The notes under the pieces are model-generated. The model saw nothing but the letters and a program-made list of their open reading frames with translations. It was not told where the DNA came from and made no database searches. Source: Myxococcales bacterium (GTDB lineage Bacteria > Myxococcota_A > Bradymonadia > UBA7976 > UBA1532). Taken from it: 64,000 bases of DNA. The DNA lies in contig JACKDN010000015.1 of NCBI GenBank assembly GCA_020633465.1, forward strand, positions 148,098-212,097, in the 5' to 3' direction. A program made the translations under genes and the position numbers. Shown here piece by piece: positions 12,078 through 20,758 of this stretch (position 1 is its first letter; each line of letters begins with the position of its first letter).

Positions 12078-14315
12078 TCAACCCTGGGCCGACCGCGCCT
12101 TCAACAGGTGCCCGACGACCTCGATGGCGCACAGCCGCGAATAACCGAAGTCGCGCTCGAGGTTCGCCAGCGTCGCCTCGGCCCGCGCCTTGGCGTCGGG
12201 CTCGAGCCGCCCCTCACCGTCCACCAGCAGCGTCAGCAGATCGCGCTTGATGCGGTCGGACTGCTTGCGCTTCTCGTCGTAGAAGGCGTCGTTCAGGCGG
12301 CTGATGCGGTCGTGGAAGATGGTCGGCAGGCTGAGATCGGCGTCGGGGTTGTCCATGCGCCACGCGGCGATGCGGTGCATGACGCCCGCGCGGTAGTCGT
12401 CGCGCTCGGCGTCGCGCACGTTCAGGCGGCCCTCGACGTCGCGCATCAGGCGCTCGTCGGGATCCTCCGATCGCCCGGTGACCGCGTTGCGCCGCTTCTC
12501 CTTGCGCACGTAGTGCATGACGTGATCGACGTAGCGCGCGAAGAGCTCGGCGGTGGCCACGCGGTCCACCAACCCCATCGCCTGGTGCAGCTCCTCTTCC
12601 ACCAGATCCATGTACCAGGCCTGAACGACGTCCAGCGCCGCGAGGGGCTGGTGATAGTCGCCCTCGGGCTTCAGCCGCAGGAACTGGTACACGCTGGTCT
12701 GGCGGCACAGATCGCGCAGCGCGTCGATGACCGCCATCGGCGTCAGGCAGCGCGCCTCGGGTGTCCGGGCGGCGGCCAGCACGGCCGCGCGGATCTCGCG
12801 CGGGCTGGCGCCGAAGCGGCCCTCGTAGTGCTCGTGATCGCGGCGCTCCTGGTACAGGTCGGGCGCGGCCGAGAGCAGGGCGTTGCCCACGTCGCGGGCC
12901 AGCCCCTCGGGCACGACGCCCTCGGCGAACAGCCGCGCCTTCTCCAGCGGCGACAGGCCCTCGAGCGTCTTGGCGAGCGCCTCGTCGAAGGCCTCGGGGT
13001 TGGGGCGCTCGAGGCGGGTGATGACGGCCCACAGGCCCGCCACCTCGGCGGTGTGCGGCGCCACCGGCTTGTCGATCGCGGGGCCCGCGATCAGGTCGGT
13101 GTAGATGCGCTGCTCCTGCCGGGCGTCCACCAGGTAGGGCACCTGCACCAGCTCGATGCGCGCCTTGAAGCTGGCGAAGTCCGGGGCCTCCTTGAACGCG
13201 GTCAGGTGCCCCGCGTTGCAGCTGCCGATGAACACGCTGTCGAGGTACAGGGTCATCGTGTCCAGCCGCACCGTGCCGTTCTCGCAGGTGCTCAGCAGGT
13301 ACTTGAAGGCCTCGATGGGCCGCTTCAGCAGGTCGTTGTACTCGAGCAGGCCGCGGTTGGCGTCGACCAGATCGCCCATCGGCTCGTACAGCGTCAGGTT
13401 CTGCAGGCTGGGCGGCAGCGACGCCAGGCTGCGGTCGGCGGTCACCTGCCGGACGCCGGCGTCGACGCGCAGCTGGGGATCGACCGTCACCGCCGCCTGC
13501 CGGTAGCGGCGCGAGATGAAGAAGCGCTCCACCTGCACGTGCTTGAGCACCTCGCCGAGGTCGCCCTGGTAGGCCTTCAAGAGCGCGTCGAACACCAGCC
13601 GCGACTTCGGGCTCAGCTCGCCCTGGGTCAGGATGCGCGGCAGCGGCGCGTCCGGCCCCAGCTGCGCGCGCAGGAACGCGACGCGCTCGGCCCGGGGCAG
13701 CAGCAGCAGCGGGTGGTCGCGGGTCTCGGTCCGGATGCGCGCGTCGACGTCGCTCTCGGGCAGGTGCGCGTAGCTGTCGAGGTTGCGCAGGGCCCGCTGC
13801 CCGCCGAAGCCGATGTTGCCGCTCTGCAGCTTGCCCGCCGGGAAGACCCAGTTGAAGGTGTACTGGGCGCCCTCGGGCAGGGCGCTGTACGCCTCCATCG
13901 CCCGCATGATGCAGCTGATGAAGCTGCTCTTCGCGCTGCCGTTGGGGCCGTGCAGCAGGATCAGCTTGCTGACCCGGCCGTCCTTGACGAAGTCGGTCAA
14001 GAGGCCGAACACCGCCTCCTGCACCGCCTCGTGGCCGATCAGGCGGTCGCGCCCGTCGTCGAAGGGGCAGTCGAACAGCGTGTAGCGGGTGAAGCGCCCG
14101 TACGGCCGCTGCACCGTCTCGGTGCCGAAGTGCAGGAACACGTCGCGCAGGTACATCGCGGCGTCGCGTGACTGCTCGGTGGGCCGCTGGGCGACCACGT
14201 CGAGGTACTCCGCGAAGCTGAGCAGCGTCTTCTCGTTGACGAAGCGCTCGCGGGTATGGGCGGCGATGCGGTCGAGGAAGGACGCCGGATCGGCGGGTGC
14301 GTCGGACGAGCTCAC
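12078..14315 (-). CDS. prkA: PrkA-family serine protein kinase / AAA protein
   Basis: 745 residues. The AAA part has Walker A GPNGSAKSS (about 124-132), and the sequence follows the PrkA/YeaG family closely (LGEVLKHVQVERFFISRRYR, FIGSCNAGHLTAF, YVDHVMHYVRKEKRRN). It is about 100 residues longer than the E. coli and Bacillus proteins, mostly in the N-terminal and middle parts. PrkA proteins act in the cytoplasm in stress and sporulation responses; both kinase and ATP-dependent protease activities have been reported for the family. The usual neighbours YeaH and SpoVR are not in the window. Start is GTG with GGAG 9 bp upstream. The secreted helical protein and the OmpA lipoprotein follow on the same strand. 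Confidence 0.92.
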   Translation of the reverse strand: MSSSDAPADPASFLDRIAAHTRERFVNEKTLLSFAEYLDVVAQRPTEQSRDAAMYLRDVFLHFGTETVQRPYGRFTRYTLFDCPFDDGRDRLIGHEAVQEAVFGLLTDFVKDGRVSKLILLHGPNGSAKSSFISCIMRAMEAYSALPEGAQYTFNWVFPAGKLQSGNIGFGGQRALRNLDSYAHLPESDVDARIRTETRDHPLLLLPRAERVAFLRAQLGPDAPLPRILTQGELSPKSRLVFDALLKAYQGDLGEVLKHVQVERFFISRRYRQAAVTVDPQLRVDAGVRQVTADRSLASLPPSLQNLTLYEPMGDLVDANRGLLEYNDLLKRPIEAFKYLLSTCENGTVRLDTMTLYLDSVFIGSCNAGHLTAFKEAPDFASFKARIELVQVPYLVDARQEQRIYTDLIAGPAIDKPVAPHTAEVAGLWAVITRLERPNPEAFDEALAKTLEGLSPLEKARLFAEGVVPEGLARDVGNALLSAAPDLYQERRDHEHYEGRFGASPREIRAAVLAAARTPEARCLTPMAVIDALRDLCRQTSVYQFLRLKPEGDYHQPLAALDVVQAWYMDLVEEELHQAMGLVDRVATAELFARYVDHVMHYVRKEKRRNAVTGRSEDPDERLMRDVEGRLNVRDAERDDYRAGVMHRIAAWRMDNPDADLSLPTIFHDRISRLNDAFYDEKRKQSDRIKRDLLTLLVDGEGRLEPDAKARAEATLANLERDFGYSRLCAIEVVGHLLKARSAQG

Positions 14316-14368
14316 GGGCGCTCCGTTGCGGTGGGCGGACTGCGGACGGCGAGCACCGGGCGCCGGGC

Positions 14369-14854
14369 CTACTTGACCGCGACCTCCCAGGCCAGCTTCT
14401 CGTCACGGATGAGCTTGCAGGTGTTGTCGTTGCACACGCTGAAGTCGGCCGTGCCGCTGAGGCTGACGGTCCCCGCCGCGGCGGGCGTGAAGGGCACGTT
14501 GAAACGCAGCGCCTTCTCGGTGATCTCGGCGTCGCCCTTGCCGAAGGACTTCTTCTCGGCGGCGACCCCCTCGGGCGGGGTGAAGGTCAGCTTCACCGGG
14601 AACTCGAGGTTCACCTTGTAGCCGGGGCCCGGGGTGACCTCGATGACGCTCTGGGCCGGGGCGCCGGCCTTGGCCTCGCCGGGCACGATGCGCACGGTGT
14701 ACGCGTCGTTGGCGGCCGAGGGCGCCGCCTTGGGGGCGGCCGGCGCGGCGGCCTTCTTGGCGCCCTCGGGCGCCCCCTGGTCGGCGGCGGGCTGCTTCTG
14801 GCAGGCCAGCAGGGCCACCAGGCTGAACAGGATCGACAGGCCGATTCGCTGCAT
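14369..14854 (-). CDS. Lipoprotein with a DsbD-alpha-like domain
   Basis: 161 residues. A lipobox (LVALLAC, Cys 18) is followed by an Ala/Pro/Lys spacer and one immunoglobulin-like domain. That domain ends with FSVCNDNTCKLI, a Cys-x4-Cys pair placed as in the periplasmic N-terminal domain of DsbD. DsbD-alpha passes electrons to periplasmic disulfide isomerases; here there is no membrane DsbD part, so the protein may be a stand-alone thiol carrier or only structurally related. It diverges from the kinase gene at 14939, and the two promoters appear to share one -35 box. Confidence 0.75.
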   Translation of the reverse strand: MQRIGLSILFSLVALLACQKQPAADQGAPEGAKKAAAPAAPKAAPSAANDAYTVRIVPGEAKAGAPAQSVIEVTPGPGYKVNLEFPVKLTFTPPEGVAAEKKSFGKGDAEITEKALRFNVPFTPAAAGTVSLSGTADFSVCNDNTCKLIRDEKLAWEVAVK

Positions 14855-14880
14855 GGTTCACCTGCGCTCGGAGACGGGTT

Positions 14881-14909
14881 GATCTAGCACCCGAGCCCTC
14901 TCATTGCAA
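14881..14909 (-). promoter_or_regulatory. Promoter for the DsbD-alpha-like lipoprotein
   Basis: Minus strand: TTGCAA (14909-14904), 17 bp, TAGATC (14886-14881), then a 26-nt leader to the ATG at 14854. TTGCAA is its own reverse complement, so the same six bases also serve as -35 of the divergent kinase promoter. Confidence 0.5.
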
Positions 14910-14932
14910 CCGACCCCCGCCGCGGCTACGTT
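14904..14932 (+). promoter_or_regulatory. Promoter for the Ser/Thr kinase at 14939, leaderless
   Basis: TTGCAA (14904-14909), 17 bp, TACGTT (14927-14932), then 6 bp to GTG 14939. No ribosome binding site is possible in the gap, so a leaderless mRNA is expected. Confidence 0.6.
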
Positions 14933-14938
14933 GGACCC

Positions 14939-16153
14939 GTGCGCCGTCCCCGCTGGCTCGGACCCTATCGACTGCTCTACCGGATCGCGTCCGGTGGCAT
15001 GGCCGAGACGTTCCGCGCCGAGCGCCTGCTGCCGGACGGCGCCGTGCACGAGGTCGCCATCAAGCGGCTGCTCGACCGCTTCAACGCCGACGAGGAGTTC
15101 GTGGTGATGCTGGCCGACGAGGCGCGGCTCACCGCCCGGGTCGATCACCCCAACGTCGCGCGCATCTACGAGTTCGGCGTCGTGGACGACCAGCACGTCC
15201 TGGTGATGGAGTTCGTCGACGGCGTCGATCTGCGGGCCCTGCTGCGGCGGGGCCGCGAGCGCGACGAGCCCGTGGACGTCGTCTCGGCCGCCTTCGTCGT
15301 CGAGCAGGCGCTGCGGGGCCTCGAGGCGGCGCACGGCGCCCAGGACGCCCAGGGGCGGCCGCTCGAGCTGGTGCACCGGGACTTCAGCCCGTCGAACATC
15401 CTGATCAGCGTGCGCGGCGACGTGAAGCTGACCGACTTCGGCATCGCCAAGGCCCGGCTGTCGCGCGTGCGGACGCGCGCGGGGGTGATCAAGGGCAAGG
15501 TCAAGTACATGAGCCCCGAGCAGACCGCCGGCAAGCGCCTCGACGTGCGCTCGGACGTCTTCGCGGCCGGCGTCGTGCTGTACCACGCGGCCACCGGGCA
15601 CCTGCCCTTTCACGCGCCCGAGGACGCCGCGCTGATGGTGGCCATCCGCGAGCTGCAGCCGGATCCACCCAGCCGCCACGGCGGTGGCCTCGATCGCCGC
15701 TTCGACACGCTGCTCGAGCGGGCGCTGGCCAAGGATCCCGCCGATCGCTATCCGACGGCCGAGGCCTTCGCCGAGGCGCTGGCCGAGTGGCGCCGGGCCC
15801 GCGACCCCGATTACGAGCCGCGCCGCCTGGGCCAGCTGGTCGAGCGCTTCTTCGCGCGCGAGCGGCGCGAGGCGCAGGCGGCCTTCGCCGAGATCGATCG
15901 CGAGGCCGCGCCGGACGCCGAGGGCACCCCCGCCCACGAGCGGCGCGGCTACACCCGCCTCGTGGACACCGGCCACTTCACCGACGACGTCGAGCTCGAT
16001 CCGGTGGCCGACGTGGACGCCTGGCTGGCCCAGCGCCGCGAGCGGGCCGCCTCGCAGGGGCCGGCGCCCTGGTCGGGCGACAGCCGGCCGGCCTGGGTGG
16101 ACGACGACGACGACACCGGCATCGACGAGCAGGGCGCCACCGGCACGGAGTGA
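14939..16153 (+). CDS. Soluble Ser/Thr protein kinase
   Basis: 404 residues from GTG. Kinase domain about 8-285: glycine loop IASGGMAETF, lysine in VAIKRLL, HRDFSPSN, DFGIAKA and MSPEQ. In the catalytic loop the lysine normally found two residues after HRD is a serine (HRDFS), as in other myxobacterial kinases; activity should therefore be tested, not assumed. There is no transmembrane segment. The last 120 residues are hydrophilic and end in an acidic stretch (DDDDTGIDEQ). The gene stands alone and faces the phosphoesterase gene tail to tail. The start choice rests on the promoter spacing. Confidence 0.9.
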   Translation: MRRPRWLGPYRLLYRIASGGMAETFRAERLLPDGAVHEVAIKRLLDRFNADEEFVVMLADEARLTARVDHPNVARIYEFGVVDDQHVLVMEFVDGVDLRALLRRGRERDEPVDVVSAAFVVEQALRGLEAAHGAQDAQGRPLELVHRDFSPSNILISVRGDVKLTDFGIAKARLSRVRTRAGVIKGKVKYMSPEQTAGKRLDVRSDVFAAGVVLYHAATGHLPFHAPEDAALMVAIRELQPDPPSRHGGGLDRRFDTLLERALAKDPADRYPTAEAFAEALAEWRRARDPDYEPRRLGQLVERFFARERREAQAAFAEIDREAAPDAEGTPAHERRGYTRLVDTGHFTDDVELDPVADVDAWLAQRRERAASQGPAPWSGDSRPAWVDDDDDTGIDEQGATGTE

Positions 16154-16181
16154 GCGCCGCGGGGCCGCCGGCGCCCTCGCG

Positions 16182-17702
16182 TCAGCCGGCGGGCTCGAAG
16201 GGCGCCGGGGCGCGGCGCACGGTGCACCAGCGGCGCAGGGTGGGCGTCGGGCGCGCGTGGGGGCCGACCCGGGGCAGGGTGACGAAGGTGCAGCGGCAGG
16301 TGCAGGGCGCGTCGGCCGCGTGCGGTGGCTGGTCGGTCGCCAGGAAGCTGCCGGTGTTGCAGTAGAAGGCGCGGTGATCGGCGCGCATGCGCCGGCGCAC
16401 CGGGCGGTGCGAGTGGCCCAGCACGACGACCGGGACGTCCAGGACCCCGTGCAGGGCGTCGGCGGCGTCGTCCAGCTTGCGCTTGATGTCGGTGGGGAAG
16501 CGGCCCCGCGCGAAGCGGACCCAGGCCAGGCCCAGCGCCGCCGAGGTGCCGCAGAGCAGCAGGTCGGGCACCCAGCCGAGGTCGGTGATCAGCGCGAAGC
16601 CGAGCACGGCGAGGAAGCCCGCGATGGCGGTCCACTCGGCCATGCCCAGCACCGTGAACAGGCCGAAGGGCAGCGCGGTGACGGTCGGCGCGCCCAGGGC
16701 CTCGAGGCGCCGCAGCGTGTCGACCTCGAGCCCGTTCAGCTCGGCCAGCTCGGCGACGCGCCGCGCGTGGGCCTCGGCCGCCTGCTCGCTGGCGTGCCGC
16801 CCGTGCTCGAGGTGATAGCTGGTGGCGCGCGTCACCAGCCCCAGGTAGCGGCCGACGACGTCGAACACGTGGCCCCAGCCGCGCGCGCGGTAGTAGCGGA
16901 AGTAGTCGCCCAGCCCCCAGTGCTCCTTGTCGTGCGTCTTGAAGCCGCGCTCGAGGTTGGCGAAGTAGCGGATGGCCAGGGCGCTGATCGGCTGCACCAG
17001 CTCGGCCTCGTCCTGCGGGCGCAGGGGGCACAGCTGGGGGGGCGTGGCGCAGAAGGTGTCGAAGCGGTGCCCGTGCTCCACGTACACCAGGCCCGGCTGA
17101 TAGTAGAACCAGGGGTTGAAGTGGATGCGGGCGGTGAAGTCGTCGGGCGACGTGTGGGCGTGCCCCTCGTCGCCGAAGTACAGCTCGACGAGGCACTGGA
17201 CCAGCGCCGACCGCACGGCCGGCCAGAACAGCTCCTCGTCGTGGTTGCCCTGGACGATCTCGACGCGGTTGCCGGCGCCGATGAAGGCGGCCAGGTACAG
17301 GAAGACCGCGCGGTGGCGCTCGACGAGCCGCCGCAGCTTCCAGGCGGACTCCTCCTCGCGCGTGCCCAGGCCGAAGCGGCGCGCGTCGCCCTCGGTGCCC
17401 TGCGGCACCATCGTCACCTGCAGGAAGTCCACCAGATCGCCCCCCAGCACCAGGCGCCAGGGGCGATCGTCCAGCCGGTGATGGGTGAAGTGGTCGAGGA
17501 AGCCGCACAGGTGGGCGTCGAGCTCGGCGGCCCGCTTCATGTACTCGATGCGCGAGTGCTCCTTGCAGCCCTCGCCCAGGTGCACGTCGCTGACGAACAG
17601 CAGGTTCTCGCCCTCGACCGGGCGGGGGGGCTCCTCGTCGGGCAGATCGACCCGGGCTCCGCGCGGACCCAGGCCGACCAGGCGGCGCAGGCGGGGCAGC
17701 AC
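16182..17702 (-). CDS. Calcineurin-like metallophosphoesterase with internal hydrophobic pair
   Basis: 506 residues. The metal-binding blocks of the family are present in order: SDVHLGEG (about 38), GGDLVDF (about 88), GNHDEE (about 152), EHGHRFD (about 208) and GHSHRPV (about 430). A stretch of about 60 mostly hydrophobic residues (about 345-405, with ALPFGLFTVLGMAEW and LLLCGTSAALGLAW) is inserted between the fourth and fifth blocks and could form two or three membrane spans. That would split the active site unless the segment folds as a hairpin. The substrate is unknown; UDP-diacylglucosamine or nucleotide hydrolysis would be guesses. A Cys-rich CTCRCTF segment is near the C-terminus. The upstream Cys-tailed gene ends 45 bp before this start. 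Confidence 0.85.
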   Translation of the reverse strand: MLPRLRRLVGLGPRGARVDLPDEEPPRPVEGENLLFVSDVHLGEGCKEHSRIEYMKRAAELDAHLCGFLDHFTHHRLDDRPWRLVLGGDLVDFLQVTMVPQGTEGDARRFGLGTREEESAWKLRRLVERHRAVFLYLAAFIGAGNRVEIVQGNHDEELFWPAVRSALVQCLVELYFGDEGHAHTSPDDFTARIHFNPWFYYQPGLVYVEHGHRFDTFCATPPQLCPLRPQDEAELVQPISALAIRYFANLERGFKTHDKEHWGLGDYFRYYRARGWGHVFDVVGRYLGLVTRATSYHLEHGRHASEQAAEAHARRVAELAELNGLEVDTLRRLEALGAPTVTALPFGLFTVLGMAEWTAIAGFLAVLGFALITDLGWVPDLLLCGTSAALGLAWVRFARGRFPTDIKRKLDDAADALHGVLDVPVVVLGHSHRPVRRRMRADHRAFYCNTGSFLATDQPPHAADAPCTCRCTFVTLPRVGPHARPTPTLRRWCTVRRAPAPFEPAG

Positions 17703-17747
17703 CGGCTCAGCCCGTCGCCGGGCGGGCGGCCGCGCAGGCGTCCACGG

Positions 17748-19293
17748 TCAGCCCCCCAGGTCGGCGCGCTCGCGGCAGGGCAGATCGCAGCGGCGGCGGT
17801 GCGGGCAGCGGTAGGCGCAGCCGGCGGCGGCCGCGAAGGCGCGCAGCGCGCGGTCGGGGTGGGCGTCGCCGGGGGCGAGGCGGTGCGCGGCGGCCGCGGC
17901 GGTCGCCAGCTCGGCCGGATCGGCGGCGTAGGGCGTGGGCAGCGCGCCCAGACGGAACAGGGTGTCGCGCACGCCGCGGTCGGGCACCGCGCGGTATCCC
18001 TCGAGATCGCGCTTCGGCACGACGCCCAGCGTCGCCAGGCCGGCCATCATCCAGAACAGCTCGACGCCGAAGAGGCCTCGCCCGAGGGCGCCGCCGAGCA
18101 CCTCGAAGGCGGCCGGGGCCGCGTCGGCGCGCTCGAGATCGAGGGACAGATCGGGCGCCTCGGCCAGCCGGCGCGCCACCAGCGAGGCCAGCATCAGCGC
18201 CTGCGCGTCGGTGGGGGCCGGTGAGAGGTCCGGCACGCTGCCGTCGTGCAGGGCGTCGAGCACGCCGCAGCGGTCGAGCTCGTCGAAGGCGCGCCGGGTG
18301 TCGGCGGGCGGGCGGCCCAGGCGGAACAGCAGCGCGGCCGCGACGGCCAGCCGGTAGAGCGTGCCGCCCGGATCCTCGGCGTAGCGCTCGCGGTCGAGGC
18401 CGAAGTCGGCCGGGCCGGGGCCCGGATCGGGGGCCTGCTGCTCGGCCCACCAGCCGCCGAGGCGCTCGACCGTGACGTCGAGCACGTCCTCGGGGAAGGT
18501 GGCGTGCCCGGCGAAGCGGACCGGGGGCACCGGGCGGCCGCGGCCGAGGGGCGAGGGCAGGGCGGACGCGGGCGCGGAGGCGACGGGCGGCGCGGGGGTC
18601 GGCGCGGGCGCAGGCGGCGGGGGCGGGCGTCGCCAGCGACGTCGCGGCAGGGGGCGGCGGCGCGGCCTCGGGCGCCACCGACGGCGGCGTCGCGGTCGCC
18701 GCGGCGCTGGGCGGGGGGGCGTCCGGCGCGGCCTCGTCCTCGTCCTCGTCGAGGAACTCGTCGACGTCGAACAGCTTGGCCTTCTCGACGAAGGGCGCGG
18801 CCGCCTTCGTGAGGGAGAGCCGGATGCCCACCGGCTTCAACAGCTCGAGGCCCTGCGCCAGGTGCACCCAGGCGCGCACCTCGGGCCCGGTGATGCGGGC
18901 GCCGGGGTAGGCGAACGAGTCGACGAACTTCAGCACCTCGTTCTCGGAGTGGACCCGCTCGGCGAGGCGGTCGATGACCACCTTGAACAGCAGCGGGTTC
19001 ACCGCCCACAGGCGCTCGGCCAGCACGGCCTTGGCGGCGTCGAGCCCCGGCGCCTCGATCAGCCGCGTCACCAGGGGCGAGGGCCGGATGGGATCGCTGT
19101 GCGCCAGGCGCAGGAAGCGCAGGAGCGCGGGCAGGCGCTCCCGGCTCCACATCCCGACCTTCTTCAGCCGGGTGCGCAGATCGCGGAAGGGCTCGCCGTC
19201 GGGCGGCATGGCGCGCAGCGCGCCGAGGAAGGCGTCGACGCCCGCGCGGTACTCGCCGGGCGGGAGGTGCGGAAACTGCGTGAACTGCGGCAT
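17748..19293 (-). CDS. Unknown two-domain protein with a Pro/Ala linker and Cys-rich tail, frame broken in the linker
   Basis: The N-terminal half (start ATG 19293, about 225 residues, MPQFTQFPHLPPGEYRAG) is helical and ends in an acidic run (DEFLDEDEDE). A Pro/Ala/Thr linker follows. The C-terminal half (about 260 residues from MPPVRFAGHATFPED) is in another frame and ends with AYRCPHRRRCDLPCRE, a possible zinc or Fe-S site. The shift lies between about 18610 and 18640 in runs of C; one extra base or two missing bases explain it. Both halves follow each other in the right order with no start signal between them, so I read one gene. I recognise no family. It may instead be two genes. Confidence 0.55.
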
Positions 19294-19389
19294 GGACCCT
19301 CGAGAGCGCGCGCGCCGCGGGCCGGCGCCCCGCCGGACCGCGCGAACGGCCCTGACCCTAATCGCGCCCGCCCCCGGGCACAACCCGGG

Positions 19390-19418
19390 TTGAACGCCCC
19401 CTCGCGCGTGACTACCCT
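19390..19418 (+). promoter_or_regulatory. Promoter for queE, leaderless
   Basis: TTGAAC (19390-19395), 17 bp, TACCCT (19413-19418), 7 bp, ATG 19426. No preQ1 riboswitch can fit between the -10 box and the start codon. Confidence 0.65.
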
Positions 19419-19425
19419 CGCGCGG

Positions 19426-20070
19426 ATGCGCCTGCGAATCACCGAGGTCTTCGACAGCGTCCAGGGCGAGAGCACCTTCGCCGGGCGGCGCAGCGCGTTC
19501 GTGCGCTTGACCGGCTGCGATCTGCGCTGCACCTGGTGCGACTCGACCTACACCTTCCAGGGCGGCGACTGGCGCACGCTCGAGTCGCTGTGGGACGAGG
19601 TCGAGGGGTACGGCGGCGACCTGGTGTGCGTCACCGGGGGTGAGCCCCTGCTGCAGGCGGCCGTCCACGATCTGATGGCCGGCTTCCTCGACCGTGGGCT
19701 CACCGTCACGCTCGAGACGGGGGGGCACCGCGATCTGACGCCGGTCGATCCGCGCGTCCACAAGATCGTCGACCTCAAGCCGCCCGGATCGGGCGAGGCC
19801 GACAAGGTGCGCTGGGCCAACGTCGAGCTGCTCACGCCGCGCGACGAGGTGAAGTGCGTCCTGGTCGATCGCGACGATTACGAGTGGGCGCGCGATCGCG
19901 TGCGCGCGCATCGGCTGGCCGAGCGCGTCCACGCGGTGCTGTTCAGCCCGGTCCACGGCCGCCTGGCGCCGGACGAGCTGGCCGCGTGGATGATCGCCGA
20001 CCGTGTGCCGGCGCGGCTTCAGCTTCAGCTTCACAAGTACGTCTGGGGGGCCGATGCGCGCGGGGTCTGA
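19426..20070 (+). CDS. queE: 7-carboxy-7-deazaguanine synthase
   Basis: 214 residues. Radical-SAM enzyme that turns 6-carboxytetrahydropterin into 7-carboxy-7-deazaguanine in the queuosine/preQ0 pathway. The Fe-S motif C-x3-C-x2-C is seen in GCDLRCTWCDS (about 31-39), followed by VTGGEPLL (about 67). Size fits the family. The start follows the TACCCT box by 7 bp. The stop overlaps the queC start by 17 bp, so the two enzymes of the pathway are made together. queD and queF are not in the window. Confidence 0.95.
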   Translation: MRLRITEVFDSVQGESTFAGRRSAFVRLTGCDLRCTWCDSTYTFQGGDWRTLESLWDEVEGYGGDLVCVTGGEPLLQAAVHDLMAGFLDRGLTVTLETGGHRDLTPVDPRVHKIVDLKPPGSGEADKVRWANVELLTPRDEVKCVLVDRDDYEWARDRVRAHRLAERVHAVLFSPVHGRLAPDELAAWMIADRVPARLQLQLHKYVWGADARGV

Positions 20071-20758
20071 ACGCAGGGCGGTGGTGCTGCTGAGCGGCGG
20101 GCTGGACTCGGCGACCGTGCTGGCGATGGCGCTCGACGCCGGGGTCACCGTGTGCGCCCTGTCGTTCCGCTACGGGCAGAAACACGCGCACGAGCTGACC
20201 TCGGCGCGGCGGGTGGCCGCGCGCGCCGGCGTCACCGACCACGTGATCGTCGACATCGACCTCGCGGCCTTCGGCGGCTCGGCCCTGACCGATCCCGACC
20301 TCGAGGTGCCGCACGGGCGCGCCGAGGACGAGATGGCGGCCGGCATCCCGATCACCTACGTGCCGGCGCGCAACACCATCTTCCTCAGCTACGCGCTGGC
20401 GCTGGCCGAGGTGCGCGGCGCGAACGAGCTGCACATCGGCGTCAACGCCATCGACTACTCGGGCTACCCCGACTGTCGTCCGGCCTTCGTCGAGGCCTTC
20501 GAGCGGCTGGCCAACCTGGCCACGAGGGCGGGCGTCGAGGGCGCCGGGCTGCAGGTGGTGGCGCCGCTGCTGCACCTGACCAAGGCCGACATCGTCCGGC
20601 AGGGCCTCGCCCTGGGCGTGGACTACGGCCTGACGCACTCCTGCTACGACCCCGCCGACGACGGCGCGGCCTGCGGCACCTGCGACGCGTGCCAGCTGCG
20701 GCTGGCCGGCTTCGCGGCGGCGGGGGCGGTGGATCCGGCGCCCTATCGCGGCCGGTGA
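20054..20758 (+). CDS. queC: 7-cyano-7-deazaguanine synthase
   Basis: 234 residues from ATG 20054. ATP-dependent enzyme that makes preQ0 from the QueE product and ammonia. The PP-loop motif LLSGGLDSAT is at about 11-20, and the zinc site has four cysteines near the C-terminus (HSCYDP, then ACGTCDAC). It overlaps queE by 17 bp at the 5' end and the following lipoprotein gene by 4 bp (GTGA) at the 3' end, so all three form one operon. Confidence 0.96.
   Translation: MRAGSERRAVVLLSGGLDSATVLAMALDAGVTVCALSFRYGQKHAHELTSARRVAARAGVTDHVIVDIDLAAFGGSALTDPDLEVPHGRAEDEMAAGIPITYVPARNTIFLSYALALAEVRGANELHIGVNAIDYSGYPDCRPAFVEAFERLANLATRAGVEGAGLQVVAPLLHLTKADIVRQGLALGVDYGLTHSCYDPADDGAACGTCDACQLRLAGFAAAGAVDPAPYRGR

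Noticed and set aside
19293..19425. A preQ1 riboswitch before queE
   Set aside because: The promoter ends 7 bp before the start codon, so there is no leader to hold one.
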